Assembly (NCBI GenBank): GCA_030593295.1
Contig: JAUVHO010000004.1
Span: 23,615-87,614 of the forward strand
DNA: 64,000 nt
Origin: Methanomassiliicoccales archaeon
GTDB taxonomy: Archaea; Thermoplasmatota; Thermoplasmata; RBG-16-68-12; SOIM01
Direction of reading: 5' to 3'
Part shown: one piece after another, positions 31,158-39,210 of the stretch
How the letters are laid out: every line of letters begins with the position of its first letter
Position numbering within the stretch: the stretch's first letter is position 1
The notes under the pieces: model-generated
What the model was told of the DNA's origin: nothing
The model's database searches: none
What the model saw: only the letters and a program-made list of their open reading frames with translations
Translations under genes and position numbers: made by a program

Positions 31158-31661
31158 TTGACAATCATGAGGCAGTTAAATACCCCTGCAATAGGGTATG
31201 CCAGGAGTAGCGAAGGCAGAGAGCTAAGCCTTCAGACTCAAGTTGATGCCATAAAGAGAATCTGTGAGGCGAGAGGGATGGACCTGAAAGGAATCGTAGA
31301 AGAAGCTGGTTCCGCCTTTGATGGTTCGTACAGGGGACAGTTTCAGAAGATTCTGCAGGGGATAGATGGATGGGGCATATTGGTAGCGTACGACCTTTCT
31401 CGCATATCAAGGTCTTGGACAGAGTGGCTAGACATCCTCTCTCAGCTTGATGCGAAAGGGAAAAGGATTCTTACTTGTCAAGGGGAACTCGACACGTCCA
31501 CTGCCGATGGCTGGATGCTCGCCATGTTTCAGATAGTTCTGGCGTGCTATCAGTCACGGAAGATGTCCGAAACTATTCGGTCAGGGTTGGAGAGAACGAA
31601 CAAGAGGATCGGGAGACATCCGAGGAACTGCCAGTGCGACAAGCATAGAAAGAAAAACTGA
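31158..31661 (+). CDS. Serine recombinase (resolvase/invertase family)
   Basis: AIGYARSSEGRELSLQTQVDAIKRICEARG; LVAYDLSRISR. Confidence 0.88.
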   Translation: MTIMRQLNTPAIGYARSSEGRELSLQTQVDAIKRICEARGMDLKGIVEEAGSAFDGSYRGQFQKILQGIDGWGILVAYDLSRISRSWTEWLDILSQLDAKGKRILTCQGELDTSTADGWMLAMFQIVLACYQSRKMSETIRSGLERTNKRIGRHPRNCQCDKHRKKN

Positions 31662-32010
31662 GTGAAGATGGAGGAATTCTGGGCACAAGAGCCAATGGCA
31701 GGTTGTTTATGTATCTGCTATCGCAGTTTGGGCAGTAATGCCCACCTACAGACAGTATATGGGCATCTAGACAGTGACTCACACCTAGAGTATGCCACTC
31801 AATCACCGTTTCTCAAGACCAGTTACCCTTTTGACCGAGAATGGACAGTCTATGATGTCCAGATATTACGCCAATGTATATGTCGCATCTAAATACCGAC
31901 ACTTCATAATATTCAGCATGGAAAGAATTCGCCAGTCTGGAAACAGACAAAAGGAAACGCACAGAGGACTCGCTTAGATCCTTCCGGCTCTGAGCCTCTC
32001 CCATTCTTTT

Positions 32011-32205
32011 TTGGGTGAGAAGATGAAAGAAACCGTCTATGAGAACCCCGCTGGAATACACTCCTATCTACTGCACGCACCGAAGTTCCTGTTTCGGAAG
32101 TTCAAAGAGCAGTGCAAGCAGGAAGGAATCAGCATGCAAGAATGTCTGGAGTCGTTCATGTCGGAATTTGTCTATGACGATGGTGAAGAAGATGTCGATG
32201 AGTAG
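32011..32205 (+). CDS. Small hypothetical protein
   Basis: First ORF of a compact run of overlapping small ORFs. Confidence 0.5.
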   Translation: MGEKMKETVYENPAGIHSYLLHAPKFLFRKFKEQCKQEGISMQECLESFMSEFVYDDGEEDVDE

Positions 32206-32455
32206 ACTAGCCTGGAGAGCACTTGCTAGACTGGGCACGTCCTTGATTGAGGAAGGAGTTCCTGAAGAATTAGTTAATTCGATTTTGCAGAAGGTGACAC
32301 GGAAAGTGACACTGTATCACCAAAATCCTGAGAATTATGCCGACTCTGGCTACTCCGATTGGCAGAAAGATGGCAATGGTTGGCCCGAAGATGAGGATGA
32401 CGAGGATGGTGAGGGTTTCGTGGATCAGGAAGATGAGGATGGTGAGGACGAATGA
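32192..32455 (+). CDS. Small protein with acidic (DE-rich) C-terminal tail
   Basis: MSMSRLAWRALARLGTSLIEEGVPEELVNSIL...EDEDDEDGEGFVDQEDEDGEDE; overlaps both neighbours. Confidence 0.5.
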   Translation: MSMSRLAWRALARLGTSLIEEGVPEELVNSILQKVTRKVTLYHQNPENYADSGYSDWQKDGNGWPEDEDDEDGEGFVDQEDEDGEDE

Positions 32456-32610
32456 TTGCTGATGGTGAAGAACCGAGACCCACATACTGCCCGAGCTGTG
32501 GAGGAACCAATTTACAGACGAGAATGCGAAAGAATACCACTTGGATCGGCTGTCTGGATTGTGCTCATGTCTGGAACCCGCTTTCATCTGAGGAGAGGAT
32601 GATGGTATGA
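32452..32610 (+). CDS. 52-aa zinc-ribbon protein, below the ORF-track cutoff
   Basis: MIADGEEPRPTYCPSCGGTNLQTRMRKNTTWIGCLDCAHVWNPLSSEERMMV; ATGA overlaps on both sides. Confidence 0.6.
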   Translation: MIADGEEPRPTYCPSCGGTNLQTRMRKNTTWIGCLDCAHVWNPLSSEERMMV

Positions 32611-32894
32611 CGAAAGACTTTCTCCGTGACCTAATGCAGTCCGTTGCCAGCGAGTACGAACTCGAACCTGCAACGGACATCTTCATTCTGCCTGAAATTG
32701 AGGAACCGACCTATTTTTTCGCAAGCAACTTCGTGGTTCTTCCAGACGATAGGGACTTGAAATCGGACATCGTTCACGAACTCCTCCATGCCACTTTTCC
32801 AGAACTATCGGAAAGCGAGGTTGAGGAAATTACGATGTGCCTTGAGGATGACGAAGATGACGAAGTCGAAGATGGTGCTCAGTTCTGCCTTTGA
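32607..32894 (+). CDS. Small HExxH protein, putative metallopeptidase-like
   Basis: SDIVHELLHATFPELSESEVEE; acidic C-terminus. Confidence 0.6.
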   Translation: MTKDFLRDLMQSVASEYELEPATDIFILPEIEEPTYFFASNFVVLPDDRDLKSDIVHELLHATFPELSESEVEEITMCLEDDEDDEVEDGAQFCL

Positions 32895-33033
32895 GCTTGG
32901 AATGGTCTATTTCAAGCCCTGCGACGCCAAGGAACTCCGTTCTGGCGAGTGGCTGGTCTTAGAGGTCTTGAAGGAGAAAGGGAATAGAACGATCTATCAC
33001 ATGCCAAAAAAGGGCACAGACTACAAGAATTGA
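32872..33033 (+). CDS. Small hypothetical protein
   Basis: MVLSSAFELGMVYFKPCDAKELRSGEWLVLEVLKEKGNRTIYHMPKK; overlaps upstream ORF. Confidence 0.45.
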   Translation: MVLSSAFELGMVYFKPCDAKELRSGEWLVLEVLKEKGNRTIYHMPKKGTDYKN

Positions 33034-33051
33034 CGTGGAATCCCGTCCTCG

Positions 33052-34128
33052 TCACTCGTCCTCCGCCTTCGGAATCCACACTGCTTTCTTGCCCCTAAGG
33101 TCAGCATGCTTACTTGTCTTTGTCCACCGAGCTATCTTCAGTCCCAAGTCAGTCATAATTCTACTGAGTTCGGACTTCGACATAGGTGGAAGATGGTAAA
33201 CCTGTCTAGAGTCATTCACGTCGGATATGAACTCGTCAATATGAACTGCTTCAGTCCCTGCTCCCTGGTATACTCGTACCACTCCTTGAACGTACATCTT
33301 CTCCATAGAAATTAACTCGGGAGCATACCTTAGAGTCTCTTGTCCATCTAACTTGACCCCGGCGAGTTTGGCGCACACTTGTAGGTATTTCCAAAACTTA
33401 TACCTTCTAGACCCCACTTCATCCATGAATTTTTGGTCGTCCTTGATGGAAGTGTAGACGGTGTCCCAGTCCTTTTTATCGAAGTCGGCATTGACTTTGG
33501 ATGCTATTTTCTTTCCTATGTTATCTTCTTCGTCCCATGAGTCTTCTTCTCTATCCACTATGTCTATTCTATTGGACCGAGTAGAGCCAAATATTATGCC
33601 CCTATCCGCGTCATGGTCCGTAGGAACTTCTCTAGTAGGAACCAACTTGGAGCCGAACATCTCCTTCTCGTCGGACACCCAAGTTCCCCCGGATTGAACC
33701 ATCTTTCGACGTGTGCTACTCGATGACCAAGATAGACGCACAATTCTCCAAAAGGCGTCTTTTTCTAGTAGAGAAAGAGACTCAATTTCATCCATGCCTA
33801 CTATCTTCCACTCAGCACACGCATTTAGAAAGTTTACTAAGGTCACTTCCGCAACCCACTTACCCTTCATGAGATGGCACAACGTCTCCATGAAGTACGA
33901 CTTGCCACTTCTGAACTGACCATGGGCAATTATGTGCGGCGCCTTAGCTGTCCAACCTTGTCTTTGTGCTTCGGCCAGAATAGGTAGTAGACATGCTACA
34001 TCTAGATTGTCTTTACTCAACCCATCTATTCTATGCTCGATGCGATCTCGCGCCTTCCCAACCCAGTCCTTCAAGGAATTTGCCTTATTTGGTTTTCTAG
34101 AATTCTTTCCCTTTACTTTTTTTGCCAT
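33052..34128 (-). CDS. P-loop ATPase with C-terminal winged-helix-like region, probable element replication helicase
   Basis: Walker A GQFRSGKSYF, Walker B-like WKIVGMDEIESL, GSTRSN; C-term SKSELSRIMTDLGLKIARW. Confidence 0.7.
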   Translation of the reverse strand: MAKKVKGKNSRKPNKANSLKDWVGKARDRIEHRIDGLSKDNLDVACLLPILAEAQRQGWTAKAPHIIAHGQFRSGKSYFMETLCHLMKGKWVAEVTLVNFLNACAEWKIVGMDEIESLSLLEKDAFWRIVRLSWSSSSTRRKMVQSGGTWVSDEKEMFGSKLVPTREVPTDHDADRGIIFGSTRSNRIDIVDREEDSWDEEDNIGKKIASKVNADFDKKDWDTVYTSIKDDQKFMDEVGSRRYKFWKYLQVCAKLAGVKLDGQETLRYAPELISMEKMYVQGVVRVYQGAGTEAVHIDEFISDVNDSRQVYHLPPMSKSELSRIMTDLGLKIARWTKTSKHADLRGKKAVWIPKAEDE

Positions 34129-34325
34129 GCTATCGACTCCTTCAACGCCCTACTAGGACGCGGCACTGTGCGTTAAAGGGTGGAGACGGAGTTGCGCCAA
34201 GGTAGGGGCCCATTCCGTCTCCCACTGTTCCTGTAATTCAATATGTCAGTGGTGTTATAAGTAAACTTGGATAGTCATTACGGCCTCTGATTTGTGTGCG
34301 GTGTTTTGTGGGTAAATTCCACTTC

Positions 34326-34810
34326 AAGGACACAAAGGACACAAGAATTGCTACATATTAGGTGTAATTAGTGTGTTTGTGTGTTGTGTTTGTGTAGAGT
34401 AAGGTATCTACTCTAATAATGACACAACACAATTGGTGGTTTTAGGCATGGAATTGGTGTTAACTTGTGTATTTGTGTGAGTGGGTACCAAGAAACGTGC
34501 AATGTCGAGAACACAAATGACACAAGAACGCTATGCCATCTAATGCACTGCACCCCTTTCTGCAGTGCTACCTAAGGGCTCTTTGCGTTCTGATGTCTCT
34601 ATGACCGTCAGTTGCTTCATCTGTCGTGTCAGAGAGCAAGTTTATGGATGGTTTTGGATGGTTGTTTGAAATTTAAAAGCAACTATCTAGCAACCGTTCC
34701 AAAACCGTGTCAAACCGTGTGTCATTGATACATCCTGTTTTGTAGTTGCTTCGGTAGAGGGTGTATCAGAGTGTATCAGATGCACGTTTTTTTAATGTCT
34801 GTACATGAAC
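34326..34810. repeat. Repeat-rich non-coding region, candidate replication origin
   Basis: ACACAAANGACACAAGAA repeated twice, three 10-bp-period tandem repeats, perfect inverted repeat GCACTGCA-N8-TGCAGTGC at 34545-34568. Confidence 0.5.
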
Positions 34811-34814
34811 CGAA

Positions 34815-35048
34815 GTGGCAGTTATCTCAAATGGAGATTCCCGTTCTCAGCGCCGTGAGGCACTTCGTAAGAATGACAGAGGATCGGAGAACAGCATTCT
34901 GTCGGCCTATGTGTGGTTTTCAAGAAGCCTTAACTGGCAACTTCGGTGTATGAAGAAAAAGGGGGTTCTGTCACGGATTCTGGGGTGGAACTGTTACCGA
35001 TGTCATAAGACAACTTGGGCGCAATGTCTAGACTATGTTAAGCGGTAA
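34815..35048 (+). CDS. Small protein with C-terminal CxxC motif
   Basis: NCYRCHKTTWAQCLDYVKR; GTG start. Confidence 0.35.
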   Translation: MAVISNGDSRSQRREALRKNDRGSENSILSAYVWFSRSLNWQLRCMKKKGVLSRILGWNCYRCHKTTWAQCLDYVKR

Positions 35049-35754
35049 TGTTCATCACTAGTTTCTTCTGAGTTCCCTCACAGTTGTCTCCTGACGAAAA
35101 GCAAAGGAGTTCCTTCTTACCAACAATTGTGGAAGGCACATAGATATTAACTTGATGAATGAAATGATAATCGGGACGAAGGAGCTCGGAAGACACTAAT
35201 ACACGATGTCTTCCTTTGAACTCTCCATATGTGCCCACGGTATTCTCATAACCCTCTCCTTCCCTAGCCTCAGTATCCTTTGGCAAGATCAAATCAAAAA
35301 ATGCGTTACGACACGGCAAACTGCCACTGTTCTGAAATAAGAGGGGAATAACCCTCTCCCCGTGAGACAGGGTAACCTCTTCTGTGCCATCGGTAAAAGC
35401 AACAATCAATTTGGGTACCTTTCCTGATTCACTTGCCATGACGTCTAATAGAGACAGTAATGTTTGCCCAAGCCTTTCCAAATTCTCATTCGATTCCGCA
35501 ATTCTCCCTGACACCTTTACTAGTTGGTCTACGAACTTCTCTGATGAGTCAACAGATGCTCTCAGTTGTACAACAGCCACGTAGACAGCAATGACCATAA
35601 GAAAAGCCAGGAAAATACTCACGCCTGCAGTGAAAACCAATCCCAAGTCGAGACCTAGACTATACGAGAAAGAGAATAACAGGACAATTATGATGATACT
35701 CACTATCAAAGACCTGAGCATATCCAGTCCAAGGAGGAATCTTTTTCGAACCAA
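35038..35754 (-). CDS. Two-TM protein with coiled-coil-like stretch and soluble C-terminal domain
   Basis: SIIIIVLLFSFSYSLGLDLGLVFTAGVSIFLAFLMVIAVYV. Confidence 0.6.
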   Translation of the reverse strand: MVRKRFLLGLDMLRSLIVSIIIIVLLFSFSYSLGLDLGLVFTAGVSIFLAFLMVIAVYVAVVQLRASVDSSEKFVDQLVKVSGRIAESNENLERLGQTLLSLLDVMASESGKVPKLIVAFTDGTEEVTLSHGERVIPLLFQNSGSLPCRNAFFDLILPKDTEAREGEGYENTVGTYGEFKGRHRVLVSSELLRPDYHFIHQVNIYVPSTIVGKKELLCFSSGDNCEGTQKKLVMNITA

Positions 35755-35964
35755 CAGCTTCCACCCAGCTAGTATAATCGACCCTCCAGATAAAAAGATG
35801 ATGGTGAAACCCCATCAATAGTCCATGAAGGTTTCCTGATTTTTTCAAAACAGTCAACAGGCGAGACCTTGGAAAAAATCTGAGAACTGCTCGCCTTCCC
35901 TACGAATGAACCTAGGATTCTGTGGGTTAATTAGGATATTCCCAAAATACTGTCGGACAGAGAA

Positions 35965-36177
35965 TCATTCGCTCTCAGTGCGACCTATTTGGTCTACGAT
36001 ATTGCCAGTCACAGTTGGTCTGTATTGACCTTCAACATATTCGCCAACCTTGGCTTCATAGTCTTTTATCGAGGAGGGAATCGCAAGCTCTAGAGTCTCA
36101 CCACTTACATCGAGAATTTTTATTCTGTTTTCCAATATAGAGACAACTTTTCCTCCAAAACCTATGTTATCTGTCAA
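35965..36177 (-). CDS. Small beta-rich protein
   Basis: MTDNIGFGGKVVSILENRIKILDVSGETLELAIPSSIKDYEAKVGEYVEGQYR. Confidence 0.45.
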   Translation of the reverse strand: MTDNIGFGGKVVSILENRIKILDVSGETLELAIPSSIKDYEAKVGEYVEGQYRPTVTGNIVDQIGRTESE

Positions 36178-36318
36178 TTCGATCTCCTCCGAACCATGAT
36201 TGTCGAGGTCGTATAAGATGGTTCGGGAAATGGTTATCTGTCACGTCAAGTAGGATATGTAGCTTTGGTTCAGTGCAGAAAAGGTGGGTGCTGAATCGGA
36301 CAACTGGCTGACAGACTA

Positions 36319-36718
36319 CTATATCTCCCTCATTTTTCTAAGGAATTTTCTACCTTTAATTGTAATTGTAAATACTTTGGTATAGATCCCCAAACCCTCA
36401 CTTGTGACATCTATCAACCCCTCTTCCTCAAGGTAATCCAACGAGTCCGAAACCTCCTCCTTCGAGTATAGTCCTTGGAGAGTGTCTTCAACATATTCAT
36501 CTTTCTCTGCCTCGCACTTCTCCCCGAATCTTTCCCAGATATGTCAATATCTCCAGTTTGGCTCCACCGATTTCAACCATGCTATCCCTCTCGAAGAGAC
36601 CGCCCACCACTCTCACTATGTTGATGGCAAAGCGAGGGTGATTGGTGGGCATTGTATGATTCTTCACGACTTCCTGAATGTCACAGTATGGGTGGAGAGA
36701 TATACTCATAGAACCCAA
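36319..36718 (-). pseudogene. Frameshifted winged-helix-like gene
   Basis: One frame reads ...RDSMVEIGGAKLEILTYL, the next WERFGEKCEAEKDEYVEDTLQGLYSKEEVSDSLDYLEEEGLIDVTSEGLGIYTKVFTITIKGRKFLRKMREI*. Confidence 0.5.
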
Positions 36719-36815
36719 GGAAACGCCGTATATGATGAAGTGTGATGTTCGCCAACATCAATGATGTGGCCTCATTTCATTCATGCGGAAAAGGCCAATG
36801 GTGATTCAGGGTTGC

Positions 36816-37388
36816 TCAGCATGCAGGAAGTCCGGAGCCAACACCTGATGAAAACAGCAACCAAGCTCCAACTCCAAAGATAGCCCCAAAGGCAACAAGT
36901 AATCCAATTGCTCCGAAAATACCAAAACCGAGCAATGTCCCCAAAACTCCGGACCAGGCAAGGAGTACCAAGAGGATTATGCCAATGATTATGAGACCCA
37001 ACCCAAGAAGCAGATTATCATAATTCACCTCAACGCAAGGTACCAGTGTCTTCTGTGAAACGTTCCCTCTATCTATCAGAATCGCTTGGTCATCATAAGC
37101 TTCCACGACATATAGGTAGAGAGTGCCTTCGTCAAGCCCTGTGTCGACATACGACACCGCATCAGGGTCATTGAGGGTAGCCAAAACAGAGAGGGAATCG
37201 TCTTCTCCTCCCTCTCTCCAAACGAGATAGTACTTCACGGAGCCCATAATTGGCTTGTCCCATTCGAATTTGACCACGGTCTGGCTCACGTCAGTTACAT
37301 GGACGTTTAGGTCAGCAAGCGACTGATACGGGACTATCAATGCCATAACGAGGAACATGATCCCAATGAAACTTCCTACCCTCCGCAT
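36816..37388 (-). CDS. Signal peptide, FN3-like domain and C-terminal hydrophobic/Gly-rich region
   Basis: FEWDKPIMGSVKYYLVWREGG...YVDTGLDEGTLYLYVVEAYD; two hydrophobic segments. Confidence 0.6.
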   Translation of the reverse strand: MRRVGSFIGIMFLVMALIVPYQSLADLNVHVTDVSQTVVKFEWDKPIMGSVKYYLVWREGGEDDSLSVLATLNDPDAVSYVDTGLDEGTLYLYVVEAYDDQAILIDRGNVSQKTLVPCVEVNYDNLLLGLGLIIIGIILLVLLAWSGVLGTLLGFGIFGAIGLLVAFGAIFGVGAWLLFSSGVGSGLPAC

Positions 37389-37663
37389 GTCAACCGGAAA
37401 GTAATAGTGTGCATTCAACTTTAAGCTTTTCCTCAATTCAAACTGCTTTGGGATGTAGATGACAAACCAAGGGCAAACCTGCATTATGCGCATTCCAGGT
37501 CGAGCTTGAAGGCTCCTGAGCCATAGAACAAGTCTGTCAAGATGATGGACAAAGGTCTATAGAAACCTTTAGATAATTGCATGGGGTTATAGGTATACGT
37601 GTGTTTACGGTGTATTACCGTAGCACAGACTCGGAGAGACTGGTTGACCTTCAAAAGTCAAAA

Positions 37664-37738
37664 GGAGAGGCGTGGATTCGAACCACGATTACGCCTTTAG
37701 AGGGAGCTGGCGCGTACTGTCCTTTATACTACCTCTCC
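37664..37738 (-). tRNA. tRNA-like gene, isotype undetermined, aberrant anticodon arm
   Basis: Perfect 7-bp acceptor GGAGAGG/CCTCTCC, perfect T-arm CGTGG-TTCGAAT-CCACG, D-arm GTAT-AAAGGACA-GTAC; TATA box 37761-37767 upstream; T-rich 3' flank. Confidence 0.6.
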
Positions 37739-38039
37739 GAGTACGATATCATTGGAATTGTATATAACCCTGCCTTTTCTGAGTGAGTTAAAGGAATTGG
37801 TTAAAGCTATTGTTTTGGTGGTTTGTCTTCGATAAGGGTATCCTGTGTTGAAGTTAAATAGCTTAGGATAAGGTGGGCGAAAGTATTGCTGTTTGGTGAT
37901 AACTGGGGGGTTTTGGAACCGTGTTGTATAGTTACGGGGTCGTGAGGAGGCTGTGGTTCTATTGGTGTATTGAGGATACTTGAAGGTTTGAGAGAATGTT
38001 TTTATTGTGGGAGGTTGTTGTTAGTTATGGAGGATTGAT

Positions 38040-38750
38040 GTGGTTAATGTAGTTAGTGTGTATTCAGTGATGATTGGTGTGTTGACATTATTGGTAGGTT
38101 TTTATTTTGTGATGATGGGTAGGATTATGGGGGGGCTGTCTGGGATGTTAGGTCGGGCGAGGGCAACGTCGGATGCTTGTGGTGAGTTTGTGAGTAGCGT
38201 TGAGGGGAAGTTTGTGTATTTGATGAGTGCTCTCGAAGGTGTTGGTAATGAGAAGGTTGAGGATGGAAAGGCGAAGGTGGAGATGAGTCGAAAAATGGAT
38301 GATGTGCGACGGAGGATGAAACTGAGTGTGGATGCGGACAAGGTTAAGGCGGAGCGTATGAAGAAGGCTTGCGGTGAAGTGGAGGAGCTGTTGGGTGAGT
38401 TGAGGTCTCTTGAGATGGGTGTGACTTTGGTACTGTTTCCTGTTATTGTATATTTGTTGTTATTAATGACAGTATATAGTGGGGAGGTTTTGTGGGAGAT
38501 AAATATGGCGTTGGTGAATGTTGTTGTCGGTTGGGGTATTTTTGTAATTGCTGCTGTATTTGTCGGTTGGCTGTTGGTGGGAATGTCGAGAGTCTCTGAT
38601 ATCGCGGTGGCTGTTGTGGCGGATGTTGATCTACGAATGGAGTGGTATATGGATGATGTATTTGCTACTGGTATCGGATGGTGTGATAGGGAGTTGGATC
38701 GGCGGATTGGTGAAGTGCAAGTGAGGGCGTGGGTTAAGGAGGTGAGTTGA
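38040..38750 (+). CDS. Three-TM protein with a charged central region
   Basis: N-terminal TM, charged helical segment, two C-terminal TM; coding strand notably C-poor. Confidence 0.6.
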   Translation: MVNVVSVYSVMIGVLTLLVGFYFVMMGRIMGGLSGMLGRARATSDACGEFVSSVEGKFVYLMSALEGVGNEKVEDGKAKVEMSRKMDDVRRRMKLSVDADKVKAERMKKACGEVEELLGELRSLEMGVTLVLFPVIVYLLLLMTVYSGEVLWEINMALVNVVVGWGIFVIAAVFVGWLLVGMSRVSDIAVAVVADVDLRMEWYMDDVFATGIGWCDRELDRRIGEVQVRAWVKEVS

Positions 38751-38899
38751 GGGTGTTGTCGGTCTGTACTTTTTTCTCTGAGAGCGAGTTGTAGGGTATA
38801 ACTCTTAATGGACGCTCTTCTTCAATAGTCTCTGGGATTGGTTCGGGTTTCCTCCTTGTCTGTTTTGACCAATGGGCCAGAACTGAGAAAAAAAGAGAA

Positions 38900-39157
38900 C
38901 TACTCGCCCTCTTTCTCGGTCTCCGCCTCAACGACTAGCCATTCGCCAGAGGCCAACTTCTTGACCAACTCGGTGGTCATGTATGAGATTGCTCGCGGCT
39001 CTTTGGCTCCGAAATAGCGCGTATAAGGCGCCCAGTCTTCGCTCTGGATGACGAGCATGTGTTTTGTGGGTGGCTTTCCCTCAACCTCAGGCGGTCGTTC
39101 AATCTGCTTGCGCACATCTACAGGTCTGGTTTCCAAATTTCTCACCTCAAAAATCAA
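38900..39157 (-). CDS. Small hypothetical protein
   Basis: 85 aa ORF; SGEWLVVEAETEKEGE resembles SGEWLVLEVLKEKGN of 32872-33033. Confidence 0.45.
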   Translation of the reverse strand: MIFEVRNLETRPVDVRKQIERPPEVEGKPPTKHMLVIQSEDWAPYTRYFGAKEPRAISYMTTELVKKLASGEWLVVEAETEKEGE

Positions 39158-39210
39158 TTGGAAAGTGGTATTAGAATTACCATCAGTGGATGTGATAATA
39201 ATAGGATTTC

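Noticed and set aside
31662-32010. Small ORFs on both strands after the serine recombinase
   Set aside because: No domain signals, unlikely composition; treated as intergenic
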